A DNA stretch of 64,000 nucleotides from Leptotrichia hongkongensis. GTDB lineage: Bacteria; Fusobacteriota; Fusobacteriia; Fusobacteriales; Leptotrichiaceae. The position numbers were made by a program, and so were the translations under genes. Within the stretch, counting starts at the first letter, position 1; each line of letters begins with the position of its first letter. Of this stretch, positions 24,471 to 32,977 are shown one piece after another. The stretch lies in contig NZ_JBGORW010000001.1 in NCBI RefSeq assembly GCF_041538065.1, forward strand, positions 248,001 to 312,000, written 5' to 3'. Below the pieces are notes generated by a model, which did not search any database, was not told where the DNA came from, and worked only from the letters and a program-made list of their open reading frames with translations.

Positions 24471-25145
24471 ATGCTAAAAGATAAAGAATTAACAAAAAAG
24501 GAAATGTTTGAAATATTTAACAGAAGATATGCGTGTAAAAAATATGACAAGACAAAAGTTGTTTCAGATGAAGATTTTATGGCAATTATTGAAGCAGGTA
24601 GAATTTCTCCTAGTTCATTTGGGCTTGAGCCTTGGAAATTTATTCTTGTGAAAAATGAGGAAATGCTGAATGATATGAGAGAGTTTGCTTGGGGAGCGAT
24701 TAACAGCTTGAATGGGGCGAGTCATATTGTTATGGTGCTGGCTAGAAAAGGTGTTACTGGTGATAGCGAGTATTTTGAGAGAATTGGGAAAGAAATAAAA
24801 AATATTTCTGATGAAAATTTGAAGATTAGAAAAGAATTTTTTAAAAAATTTCAAAAAGAGCATTTTAAGTTGCTGGAAAGTGAAAGAGCATTATTTGACT
24901 GGGCTTCAAAACAGACTTACATTGCAATGGTAAATATGATGAATATGGCTGCGGCTCTTGGGATTGACAGCTGTGCAATTGAAGGATTTAATAAAGAAAT
25001 GGCTGAAAAATACTTCTCTGAAAAAGGTGTCTTTGATTTGAAGGAATATGGAATTTCATATTTTGTAAGTTTTGGGTATAGAGATGAAGATATTACCCCA
25101 AAAACTAGAAGAGAACTTTCGGAAGTTTATGAAGTCGTTGAGTAG
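24471..25145 (+). CDS. nitroreductase family FMN oxidoreductase
   Basis: About 224 aa. The opening FNRRYACKKYDKTK and AGRISPSSFGLEPWKFILVK are the FMN-binding pattern of NfsB/NfsA-type NAD(P)H oxidoreductases; YFVSFGYRDEDITPKTRR is the C-terminal FMN contact. The physiological substrate is unknown. I prefer ATG 24471; a GTG at 24462 is possible. A decayed copy of its C-terminus lies 740 bp downstream (25884-25967), so this locus was once duplicated. Confidence 0.88.
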   Translation: MLKDKELTKKEMFEIFNRRYACKKYDKTKVVSDEDFMAIIEAGRISPSSFGLEPWKFILVKNEEMLNDMREFAWGAINSLNGASHIVMVLARKGVTGDSEYFERIGKEIKNISDENLKIRKEFFKKFQKEHFKLLESERALFDWASKQTYIAMVNMMNMAAALGIDSCAIEGFNKEMAEKYFSEKGVFDLKEYGISYFVSFGYRDEDITPKTRRELSEVYEVVE

Positions 25146-25205
25146 TTTTTGAATGCTTAAATTTTAAATATATCAAAATTAATTTATTGCAGAAAGAGGA
25201 TTTTT

Positions 25206-25865
25206 ATGAAAAAAATTTTTGTAATGATGTTGCTGGCAACGGCATTTTCGTGTGGTAATAAAAATAAAAATAACATAGACAAGAATAAAAAAATTGAAAA
25301 AAATACAACTACTACTGAGCAAGTGAAACAAAATCAACAAGAGGAAAAAACTGATTTTGATAAACTTAGTAAAAAAGAACAGGAAGAATATTTAAAAAAA
25401 CTGGAAAAGATAGAAGCAAAATATGAAAAGGAATTAATGGAATTAAAAATACCAGAATTCAATAAGTCCCAAACTAATGATTCTAAGCAACTGACTGAAG
25501 AAGAGGTAAAGGAAATAAAGGATCTATTACGTGAAAAATTTAAGAGAATAGGGTTGACAGCTGCAACAAAAGATGGCAGATTTTACATAATAGAAGTTAT
25601 TAAAGATGGAAAAAACAAAGAAGAGACTGCAAAGGAAGTTGCTCTTGAAAGACCTGATATTATTGACACTATTGGTGAATGGTGTAAAAGTAAAGGAATG
25701 AAATTTAAAGTTATTTTTGTTGAATTCTATGATAAAGTTCAAAATAAAAAGATTAGTCAGTCTGCATACCATTCTCACCTTTTGGAAATTCAGTATGAAG
25801 ATAAAGAATATAAAGATGCACTGAGAGAAGGCTTTTCTAAATATAAGAGAGCTACAAAATTTTAA
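25206..25865 (+). CDS. hypothetical lipoprotein
   Basis: 219 aa. KKIFVMMLLATAFSCGNKNK is a lipoprotein signal with the lipobox cysteine at residue 16, so the protein is lipid-anchored. A lysine/glutamate-rich helical linker follows, and then a mixed alpha/beta region from about residue 95 (LTEEEVKEIKDLLREKFKRIG onward). I do not recognise a family. It separates the nitroreductase from its relic and may have arrived with the duplication event. Confidence 0.75.
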   Translation: MKKIFVMMLLATAFSCGNKNKNNIDKNKKIEKNTTTTEQVKQNQQEEKTDFDKLSKKEQEEYLKKLEKIEAKYEKELMELKIPEFNKSQTNDSKQLTEEEVKEIKDLLREKFKRIGLTAATKDGRFYIIEVIKDGKNKEETAKEVALERPDIIDTIGEWCKSKGMKFKVIFVEFYDKVQNKKISQSAYHSHLLEIQYEDKEYKDALREGFSKYKRATKF

Positions 25866-25883
25866 AATAGAAAATATTTTTAT

Positions 25884-25967
25884 AAAAAAGGTGTATATTT
25901 AAAGAAATATGGAGTTTCTGTAGTAGTAAGTTTTGGGTATAGGAATGAAGAGTGCCAAAAAAAGTAA
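25884..25967 (+). pseudogene. relic of a duplicated nitroreductase C-terminus
   Basis: The frame reads KKGVYLKKYGVSVVVSFGYR followed by NEE and a stop. It parallels the intact gene's EKGVFDLKEYGISYFVSFGY with RDED. No start or upstream part remains. It is evidence of a tandem duplication of the nitroreductase gene followed by loss. Confidence 0.75.
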
Positions 25968-26070
25968 GAAAATCACTTTAATAGTTTTTGGAAATAATTA
26001 AGTAAAGTGTTTTACTTCTTGTTGTAAGATGAAAAAGTAAAAAGTTGATAAATATAAATAAAGATAAAAA

Positions 26071-26161
26071 CACAGTTCTGGTTGGTAGTCCAGACGCAGT
26101 AATGTAAGTAACCTGCCTCCTTAGGTTGTCCATTCTTTATTATAAATTTTTTTAAGGAGGC
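26071..26161 (+). promoter_or_regulatory. yjdF riboswitch (candidate)
   Basis: The leader of the YjdF-like gene has a hairpin TCTGG/CCAGA (26077-26094) and a hairpin AACCT/AGGTT (26110-26127). The 8-nt loop of the second, GCCTCCTT (26115-26122), is an exact complement of the ribosome site AAGGAGGC (26154-26161). Pairing would hide the ribosome site. The yjdF motif RNA is known upstream of yjdF genes and senses azaaromatic compounds. I assign it from gene context and this loop-to-RBS pairing, not from a covariance search. Confidence 0.75.
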
Positions 26162-26168
26162 TGAAATT

Positions 26169-26585
26169 ATGAGAAAGATTTCAGGAAAATTGACAGTTTT
26201 TTTTGAAAATCCTTTTTGGGTAGGAATTTTTGAAAATTTTGAAAATGGTAATTTATCAGTTTGTAAAGTAACTTTTGGTTCGGAACCTAAAGAATATGAA
26301 ATTTATGATTTTATATTAAAAAAGTTTTGTAATCTTCGATTTAGTAATGAAATGAAGTCAAATTTTAATGAAAAAGCCAAAAATCCAAAACGTAGACAAA
26401 GAGAAATAAAAAAAGAGCTTCAAAGTAAAAAATTTTTGAAAAAATCGGAAGAAATTTTAAAATTACAATACGAAGAGAATAAAAGGGAACGAAAAGTTAA
26501 AACAAAACAAGAAAAAGAACTTGAAAAACAGAAAAAATTTTTATTGAAACAGGAGAAAAAGAAAAAGAAACATAAAGGAAGATAA
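26169..26585 (+). CDS. yjdF: YjdF family protein (DUF2992)
   Basis: 138 aa. The N-terminal half, with SGKLTVFFENPFWVGIFE and CKVTFGSEPKEYEIYDFIL, is the YjdF/DUF2992 signature. The C-terminal half is a lysine/glutamate-rich helical tail of about 70 residues. Its molecular function is unknown; its riboswitch suggests a role in handling toxic heteroaromatic compounds. A strong ribosome site AAGGAGG is occluded by the leader loop when the ligand is absent, if the model is right. Confidence 0.87.
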   Translation: MRKISGKLTVFFENPFWVGIFENFENGNLSVCKVTFGSEPKEYEIYDFILKKFCNLRFSNEMKSNFNEKAKNPKRRQREIKKELQSKKFLKKSEEILKLQYEENKRERKVKTKQEKELEKQKKFLLKQEKKKKKHKGR

Positions 26586-26625
26586 AAAGGAGGTTTTTAA
26601 TAAAAAAACCTTTATAATTGGAATA

Positions 26626-26874
26626 TTGCTGTTATCTATGTTTTCCTGCGAGAAAAATAAAGAAAATAAGAATAATGGCGACTTGATAGCTAGAGATTTT
26701 GAAAAAGCATCTGATATGACAGTTGAGGAAGAAATGAAGCTGATGGAAGATCACATAGTGGAAGTATCTAAAAAATATGGAATAACTGCAGATGAAGTAA
26801 AGAAAAAATTGGAAGAAGTTGGTAAATATCTAAATGAAGATGTAGTGCCAGACAAAGAATATAAAAATCAATAA
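26626..26874 (+). CDS. small lipoprotein with apparently lost start codon
   Basis: At most 82 aa from TTG 26626, but the natural start seems to lie upstream. A perfect AAGGAGG (26587-26593) is followed at the right distance by in-frame AAT AAA AAA ACC (from 26599), which reads NKKTFIIGILLLSMFSCEKN. With ATG instead of AAT this would be a textbook lipoprotein signal with the lipobox cysteine. The mature part ends in a helical VEEEMKLMEDHIVEVSKKYG region of unknown function. The start may be mutated, or a weak internal TTG may be used. Confidence 0.5.
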   Translation: MLLSMFSCEKNKENKNNGDLIARDFEKASDMTVEEEMKLMEDHIVEVSKKYGITADEVKKKLEEVGKYLNEDVVPDKEYKNQ

Positions 26875-26888
26875 TTTTTTATAGCAAG

Positions 26889-26917
26889 TTGCAGTAAGTT
26901 AAATTTTATTATATAAT
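26889..26917 (+). promoter_or_regulatory. gltX: gltX promoter
   Basis: TTGCAG (26889-26894) and TATAAT (26912-26917) are exactly 17 bp apart, about 40 bp before gltX. Confidence 0.75.
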
Positions 26918-26960
26918 ATAAGCAAATAAAAAAGAATAGAATAGGAGAATGAAAGTAAAA

Positions 26961-28466
26961 ATGTCAGAAAAAAAAGTAAGAGTTAGAATAGCACCGTCTC
27001 CAACTGGAGATCCACACGTAGGAACTGCCTACATTGGACTATTTAATTATGCATTTGCAAAACATAATGGTGGAGATTTTATTTTAAGAATAGAAGATAC
27101 GGATAGAACGAGATTTTCAGGAGATTCAGAACAGCAAATTTTTGATGCAATGAAATGGCTTGGGTTAAATTATGATGAGGGTCCAGACGTTGGGGGAGAA
27201 GCAGGGCCTTATAGACAGTCGGAAAGATTTTCGATTTATAAGGATTATGCTGAACAATTGGTGGAAAAAGGGGAAGCGTACTACTGTTTCTGTACTGCTG
27301 AAAGATTGCAAAAATTAAGAGAAAGACAAGCGGCTATGAAACAAGCACCGGGATATGACGGGCATTGCAGAAACTTGTCAAAAGAAGAAGTGGAAGCAAA
27401 ACTAGCGGCTGGAGAGCCTTATGTTATCAGACTTAAAATGCCTTATGAAGGTGAAACTGTTGTAAATGATGGATTAAGAGGAGAAATTAGATTTGAAAAC
27501 AGTAAAATTGACGATCAAGTTTTATTAAAATCTGATGGATTCCCAACTTATCATTTGGCAAATATTGTTGATGATCATTTGATGGGGATAACTCACGTTA
27601 TAAGAGCGGAAGAGTGGATTTCTTCTACGCCTAAGCATATTCAGTTATACAAAGCATTTGGATGGGATGAGCCAAAATGGTATCACATGCCACTTTTAAG
27701 AAATGCTGACAAAACTAAAATTTCAAAGAGAAAAAATCCTGTTTCATTGAATTATTATAAAGAAGAAGGATATTTAAAAGAGGGATTGCTAAACTTCCTT
27801 GCACTTATGGGATGGAGCTTTGGAGAAAATAAGGAAATTTTTACTATTGATGAAATGATACAAAATTTCTCATTTGATAAAATTTCTCTTGGAGGGCCTG
27901 TATTTGACCTAGTTAAATTGGGATGGGTAAACAATCATCACATGAGATTAAAGGATTTGGATGAATTGACAAAATTGGCTATTCCGTATTTTGTGCAAGC
28001 TGGTTACTATGAAAATGAAAACTTGTCAGATGAAGAATTTTCAAAATTAAAAAGAATTGTGGAAATTACAAGGGAAGGTTCACAAACATTAAAAGAATTG
28101 CCAGTAAATGCTTCAATTTACTTTGAAGATGAATTTGAATTGCCAGTAATTGAAGAAGGAATGAATAAAAAAGAAAGAAAATCAATCGAAAAACTGACTT
28201 CTTCACTTGAAACAGAAACAGGTAAAAAATCTATCCAAATGTTTATTGAAAAAATAAATAAATTAAATGAAGAAATTTCAGAAGACGAAGCAAAACAAAT
28301 CCTGCACGAACTGCAAGATGAAATAGGAGAAGGTCCAGCAGCAGTATTAATGCCACTTAGGGCAGTTATTACAGGAAAAGCCAGAGGAGCCGATTTATAC
28401 ACAGTAATTGCAGTTATTGGAAAAGAAAGAACATTGGCTAGAATAAATAATATTTTGAATAAATAA
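26961..28466 (+). CDS. gltX: glutamate-tRNA ligase
   Basis: About 501 aa class I synthetase that charges tRNA-Glu. RVRIAPSPTGDPHVGTAYIG holds the HIGH-type motif (HVGT), LRIEDTDRTR follows, and KISKRK is the KMSKS-type loop. Length is typical of bacterial GluRS. Two ATGs compete: 26949 overlaps the ribosome site AGGAG with too little spacing; 26961 starts the conserved region but is 14 nt away. Many bacteria with one such enzyme also charge tRNA-Gln with Glu and then amidate it; this cannot be decided here. It has its own promoter and terminator. Confidence 0.95.
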   Translation: MSEKKVRVRIAPSPTGDPHVGTAYIGLFNYAFAKHNGGDFILRIEDTDRTRFSGDSEQQIFDAMKWLGLNYDEGPDVGGEAGPYRQSERFSIYKDYAEQLVEKGEAYYCFCTAERLQKLRERQAAMKQAPGYDGHCRNLSKEEVEAKLAAGEPYVIRLKMPYEGETVVNDGLRGEIRFENSKIDDQVLLKSDGFPTYHLANIVDDHLMGITHVIRAEEWISSTPKHIQLYKAFGWDEPKWYHMPLLRNADKTKISKRKNPVSLNYYKEEGYLKEGLLNFLALMGWSFGENKEIFTIDEMIQNFSFDKISLGGPVFDLVKLGWVNNHHMRLKDLDELTKLAIPYFVQAGYYENENLSDEEFSKLKRIVEITREGSQTLKELPVNASIYFEDEFELPVIEEGMNKKERKSIEKLTSSLETETGKKSIQMFIEKINKLNEEISEDEAKQILHELQDEIGEGPAAVLMPLRAVITGKARGADLYTVIAVIGKERTLARINNILNK

Positions 28467-28503
28467 AATATTTTTAAATCTAAATAATATTAAACTAATC
28501 GAT

Positions 28504-28542
28504 GGATTAATTTCTGTAATAAAACAGGAATTAGTCCTTTTT
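28504..28542 (+). terminator. gltX terminator
   Basis: GGATTAATTTCTGT pairs with ACAGGAATTAGTCC across 14 bp with two G-U pairs, followed by TTTTTG. Confidence 0.9.
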
Positions 28543-28615
28543 GTTTATTTTGTAATCTTGTTCGTTACTAAAAATCATTATTTTAAAATATTAGTTTATT
28601 AAAATGTTATATCTT

Positions 28616-28970
28616 ATACTAAACCCCAATTAAATAACGAAATTATTATAAACTTTTCTAATAAAGGATATAAACTTGATATTTTTAAATAATTAAATTA
28701 TAATTTTTTAAACATAATCTAGTATAAATAACCGGTCGGAGCATTTTTCTGTGCTGGCAAAACTGTTTGAGCATAGCGAGTTTTTTGTCAGTGCAGAAAA
28801 ATGTGTAGACTAGCCATAGGTTATTGCGTAGCAATCTTGCCACAATTTTAATTATTAGGATAAATCTTTATTGCAAGGTAAGGATTTGCCGCAATGAGCA
28901 ATCCTACGAAAATAAAAATGAAAAAATATAATAATATGAAAAAATATTTATTAATAAAGATATTGAAAAA
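28616..28970. repeat. 360-bp intergenic repeat, copy 2
   Basis: Matches 16601-16960 nearly throughout. Hairpin II arms CATTTTTCTG (28742-28751) and CAGAAAAATG (28794-28803) are conserved and the loop keeps GAGCATAGCGAG. Small differences are scattered, which suggests old copies and not recent gene conversion. It occupies most of the gltX to AI-2E gap; the remainder is AT-rich with no gene. Confidence 0.85.
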
Positions 28971-29064
28971 AATAATAAAAACACTTTAATTGAATGATTA
29001 TGAATTAGCTATTAAATAACTTTATTATAAAAATTTTTAAATCAGATTTTAGTATTAGTGATAA

Positions 29065-29107
29065 ATAAAAAACTGCACTTTAATCATATATAAGATTTAA
29101 AATGCAG
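29065..29107 (-). terminator. terminator of the AI-2E family gene
   Basis: CTGCA (29073-29077) and TGCAG (29103-29107) close a stem extended by TTTAA/TTAAA with one mismatch. On the minus strand TTTTTTATTTAT follows. Confidence 0.75.
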
Positions 29108-29134
29108 TATAAAATTATATTTTTTAATTAGTTC

Positions 29135-30280
29135 TTATTTTTGATTTTTTAAATCAGATTTAGATTCTGGTTTATGGTTATCGGGAACATCGCCAAAAAT
29201 ATCCCTGAAAAATCCAACTTCCAGTTCTCTTGAAAATACATTTTTCAAAATAATCATTACAACAGGCCCGATCAGGAATCCCATCACACCAAAAATTTTG
29301 AATCCTGAGTACATTGAGATTAGTGTGATTAATGGATGGACTCCTAAATTTTGGCTTACCAGCTTTGGTTCCAGCATTTGCCTTACAGAAAGGACAAATA
29401 GGTAAATTATTATTAGGGCAATACCTAATTTTATGTCAGATAGTGCAAAAGAAATTACCGCCCATGGGATTAAGACTGTTCCTGCTCCTAATATTGGGAG
29501 TGCATCGATTGTACAGATTATGATTGACATTAATAGGGGATATGGTACATTTAGCCCTAAAAATGATAATAAATTTAAACATACTAGAAGTTCAAAAAAA
29601 CATATTGTCATTAAAATAATCTGTGCCTTGATATAAGAGCCAAGAACTGTAAACATGTCAGTTTTTATATTGAAAACCTTATCTAGCCAAGACTTTGGAA
29701 GCTGCTGCTCTAGGAAAGATACAATTTCATCCCTGTCAAGACTTATAAAGAAAGTTGCAAGAATCGTTATACAGATATATAGAATTACAGTCGGAATAGA
29801 TGTAATAAAACTTATCAGCCCTTTTATAAATCCTCCAAGTTTTGAAGAGCCTGAGGAAATAAAACTGTTTATCGTATCGTTTACCTGCTTTGTAAATCCT
29901 GACGGAAAATTTCCAAGATAAGTATAAACTTTTGCCATGCTGTCAGTCCATAATTTTTGTGTTATTTCGCTATAACTGTTAAGATTTTGCGATAATTTAT
30001 AAATTTCACTTATCAATTTTAATGATCCCCAGCCAATAATTCCAAAGAATATCAATAAAAATGTTACAATAGAAATTATTGTAGACAGCTTTTTTGAAAG
30101 CTTTAACCTTTTTTGCAAAAATCGTGTAAACGGCCGTGTCAATATTGAAAAAAACAACGCTATCGTAAATGGAAACAAAAATATCCCAAGTTTAAATGCT
30201 AAAAATACAACTAGCAAAATTAAAGCAATATAAACGAGAAAATATAATTTTTTAAAGTCAAAATTTTTGTAACTTGCCAT
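29135..30280 (-). CDS. AI-2E family transporter
   Basis: About 381 aa from ATG 30280, which follows AAGGAG at good spacing; a longer form starting at 30316 lacks a ribosome site. It has about seven to eight membrane segments. The C-terminal region with MLEPKLVSQNLGVHPLITLI and SGFKIFGVMGFLIGPVV is diagnostic for the AI-2E (UPF0118) family. Members were named for autoinducer-2 export but include Na+/H+ antiporters and other permeases. The substrate is unknown. It is transcribed alone. Confidence 0.87.
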   Translation of the reverse strand: MASYKNFDFKKLYFLVYIALILLVVFLAFKLGIFLFPFTIALFFSILTRPFTRFLQKRLKLSKKLSTIISIVTFLLIFFGIIGWGSLKLISEIYKLSQNLNSYSEITQKLWTDSMAKVYTYLGNFPSGFTKQVNDTINSFISSGSSKLGGFIKGLISFITSIPTVILYICITILATFFISLDRDEIVSFLEQQLPKSWLDKVFNIKTDMFTVLGSYIKAQIILMTICFFELLVCLNLLSFLGLNVPYPLLMSIIICTIDALPILGAGTVLIPWAVISFALSDIKLGIALIIIYLFVLSVRQMLEPKLVSQNLGVHPLITLISMYSGFKIFGVMGFLIGPVVMIILKNVFSRELEVGFFRDIFGDVPDNHKPESKSDLKNQK

Positions 30281-30449
30281 ATAATCTACTCCTTTTTTAT
30301 TTATTGAATTTATCATTTTATAGATTATTATATAATAAATACAGCAAATTGTAAATCTGTAATTTTTTCTAATTAGTTGTATTTTTTTTTAATGTATGTT
30401 AAAATATTCTAAAATTTGTTATATAAATAAAAGTGAAAGCAGGTAGAAC

Positions 30450-30527
30450 ATGTACAGAAAAAGATTAAACGGAACTAGAGAAATTGAAGATGTTTTAAAA
30501 AAATTAAAAGGAAGAGTAGGTAATTAA
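30450..30527 (+). CDS. 25-codon ORF upstream of a lipoprotein gene
   Basis: ATG 30450 after AGCAGG encodes MYRKRLNGTREIEDVLKKLK plus five residues and ends one base before the lipoprotein ATG. The tight spacing suggests translational coupling or a leader peptide. It could be a chance ORF or the relic of a longer gene. Confidence 0.35.
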   Translation: MYRKRLNGTREIEDVLKKLKGRVGN

Positions 30528-30528
30528 T

Positions 30529-31080
30529 ATGAGAAAGACAAAGTATTTTATTATGGGATTTATCTTTTTATTGTTTCTGAATTCATGCGGCTATCTTCCA
30601 TATATCTATGAACAGGCTGTAGTTGCTGCTGGTGGTAATCCATATAAAGATCCAAAACCTAAAAAAGATGCACCAAATGCAATAGGTAATCCTAAATATA
30701 AACAACAGATAGAGTTATTGTTACAAGATATATCAAATAGAGAATTAACAGAAAAATTTTATTATTTTGAAGACAACGAAAAAGAAACAATATTATGGTT
30801 ACCAGAAGGAATTATTCACGGTCAAGGAAAAAATTTATTAAAAGATAGAAAAACAGGATATGGTATTCCATTAACTTTTAATACTCTTTCTGAATGTCCA
30901 AAATCTTATTCATTAGATGAATTCGAGAGCTTAAAGTTAATTTCAAATTCAAATTCAATAAATAAAAAATATATATATATAACTTTCTATGGTGATGATA
31001 AATATATAAAAGAAATAGTGCAAAAAATCAAGGAAAAAAATGGATTTACTCATCGTTGTAAAAATGGTAAATTTGATTAA
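30529..31080 (+). CDS. hypothetical lipoprotein
   Basis: 183 aa. The signal sequence ends in FLLFLNSCGYLP, with the lipobox cysteine near residue 22, so the protein is lipid-anchored. The mature part has a proline-rich linker and then a compact alpha/beta region (KQQIELLLQDISNRELTEKF onward). No family was recognised. It is followed by a good terminator, so the unit is the small ORF plus this gene. Confidence 0.7.
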   Translation: MRKTKYFIMGFIFLLFLNSCGYLPYIYEQAVVAAGGNPYKDPKPKKDAPNAIGNPKYKQQIELLLQDISNRELTEKFYYFEDNEKETILWLPEGIIHGQGKNLLKDRKTGYGIPLTFNTLSECPKSYSLDEFESLKLISNSNSINKKYIYITFYGDDKYIKEIVQKIKEKNGFTHRCKNGKFD

Positions 31081-31141
31081 TTTATTTGAAATAAAATTGG
31101 TTTTGTACTAAATTTCATTTTTAAACTAAATTCAGGATTAG

Positions 31142-31174
31142 ATAATCGTTGTGAACTACAGCGATTATTTTTTT
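31142..31174 (+). terminator. terminator after the 30529 lipoprotein
   Basis: ATAATCGTTGT and ACAGCGATTAT form an 11-bp stem (one G-U) with loop GAACT, followed by seven T. Confidence 0.92.
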
Positions 31175-31198
31175 GTATTGTTATAAATTGTTGTGTTG

Positions 31199-31227
31199 TT
31201 GAATTGTACTCGAAATTATGGTAATAT
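31199..31227 (+). promoter_or_regulatory. serA: serA promoter
   Basis: TTGAAT (31199-31204) and TAATAT (31222-31227) are 17 bp apart, 45 bp before serA. Confidence 0.6.
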
Positions 31228-31272
31228 ATTAATTAAATAAATGTGTTGATTAGAATTGAGGAGGAGAAATAA

Positions 31273-32865
31273 ATGTATAAAGTATTAGTTGGGGAATATA
31301 TTGATGATGAGGCGATTGCAGGACTGCAGGAAGCTAGAGATGTGAAAGTTGATGTGAAAGTTGGAATTTCACGTGAAGAAATTTTGGATATAATTGGTGA
31401 ATATGACGCTCTTATTGTGAGAAGTGTTATAAAAGTAGATAAGGAACTGCTGGATAAGGCAAAAAATCTGAAAATAGTCGGACGTGCTGGAAACGGTACG
31501 GATAATATCAATATTCCTGAAGCGACTGCACATGGGGTAATTGTAGCGAATACTCCTGACAGCAATACAGTTTCGGCTTGTGAAATTGCGATTGGGCTAA
31601 TGCTTGCCTCTGCGAGAAATATTGTTGCGGCAAATAATTTTATAAAAAGTGGAAAATGGGAAAGAGAAATATTTGTAGGAAGCGAGATGTTTGAAAAAAC
31701 ATTGGGGATTATCGGACTTGGAAGAATTGGTGGACTGGTTGCTACGAGAATGAAAGCGTTTGGAATGAAGCTTGTTGCTTATGATCCATATATTTCAGAT
31801 GAGCGTTTTAAGAGATATGGCTGTGAAAAGGCTAAAACATTGGATGAACTGTTGGAAAAAGCAGATGTGATAACTATTCATACGCCTAAGACTAAAGAAA
31901 CTGTGGATATGATAAACACTGAAAATATTCACAAGTTAAAAGACGGTGTAAGGCTTGTAAATGCAGCACGTGGAGGGTTATTTAACGAAGAGGCTGTGGC
32001 TGAAGGATTAAGAAGTGGGAAAATTGCGAGCTTTGGATATGATGTTCACACGGTTGAGCCACGTTCTGAATGTATTCTTTATGAATTTGAAAATGCAATT
32101 ACAACGCCACATATTGGGGCGACTACTTATGAAGCACAGCGAAATGTAGGAACTCAGGTTGTAAAACAGGTATTAAATGGACTTCGTGGGGAAATAGTTG
32201 AAACGGCTGTGAATCTGCCTGCAATTGGAAGAGAAGAATTTTTAATTGTAAAACCATTTATAAATTTGGCTGAAAAATTAGGAAAAATTTATTTCCAAAT
32301 TGAAAAAACTCCAATTACAAATGTTGTGCTTAATTATTATGGAGAAATTGCCGAGCAGGAAACTGCACTTGTGGATTCGACAGCAATAAAAGGGATTCTG
32401 GAGCCAGTTTTAAAAGAAGAAGTTAATTATATTAACTCAAAGCCGCTTGCTGAAAAAAGAGGTATTAATATTTCAATAAATAAAAAGGAACATAAATATA
32501 AAAATTATTCTTCAGCAATAGAATTTGTAATAACAAATGAAGAAGGCAAGAAAATATATGTTGTTGGAACAATTGGAATGAATAATGAGGAAAGAATTAT
32601 CAGCATAAAGAATCATGATGTGGATATGGCAATTTCTGACAATATGATTTATTTAGGAAATGAAGATGTGCCAGGAGTTATCGGAGCTGTGGGGGCAACA
32701 CTTGGAAAACAAAACATAAATATTGCTACAATGAACGTAGGTAGACGTGAAAACAGTGCAATTATGCTGCTTACAGTTGACAGTGAAGTCGGTAAGAAAT
32801 CATTGAAGGAACTTAGGGAACTGAGTCAGATAAAATGGGCTCATTATTTGGATTTAACAATATAA
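31273..32865 (+). CDS. serA: D-3-phosphoglycerate dehydrogenase
   Basis: 530 aa long-form SerA, the first step of serine synthesis: 3-phosphoglycerate plus NAD to 3-phosphohydroxypyruvate. The NAD motif is LGIIGLGRIGGLVATRMKAF, with the catalytic Arg in NAARGG, Glu in VEPR and His in TTPHIGATT. An intervening domain follows from residue 320 and a C-terminal ACT domain from about 455 (EDVPGVIGAVGATLGKQNIN), where serine feedback inhibition normally acts. A strong site GGAGGAG precedes the ATG. serC and serB are not adjacent. Confidence 0.96.
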   Translation: MYKVLVGEYIDDEAIAGLQEARDVKVDVKVGISREEILDIIGEYDALIVRSVIKVDKELLDKAKNLKIVGRAGNGTDNINIPEATAHGVIVANTPDSNTVSACEIAIGLMLASARNIVAANNFIKSGKWEREIFVGSEMFEKTLGIIGLGRIGGLVATRMKAFGMKLVAYDPYISDERFKRYGCEKAKTLDELLEKADVITIHTPKTKETVDMINTENIHKLKDGVRLVNAARGGLFNEEAVAEGLRSGKIASFGYDVHTVEPRSECILYEFENAITTPHIGATTYEAQRNVGTQVVKQVLNGLRGEIVETAVNLPAIGREEFLIVKPFINLAEKLGKIYFQIEKTPITNVVLNYYGEIAEQETALVDSTAIKGILEPVLKEEVNYINSKPLAEKRGINISINKKEHKYKNYSSAIEFVITNEEGKKIYVVGTIGMNNEERIISIKNHDVDMAISDNMIYLGNEDVPGVIGAVGATLGKQNINIATMNVGRRENSAIMLLTVDSEVGKKSLKELRELSQIKWAHYLDLTI

Positions 32866-32977
32866 AAAAATAAAATTGAAAGTGTTAATCTTAGAGTTAA
32901 ATTGTAAAAGGAAGAAGACAGAGTAAAGATATACTCGCAGCAAATAAAATAACAGCAACTTTGAAGAAAGGGTATAG

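Noticed and set aside
26077..26094. Segment like a tRNA D-arm (GGTTGGTAG)
   Set aside because: No acceptor, anticodon or T-arm around it; it fits the yjdF leader hairpin.
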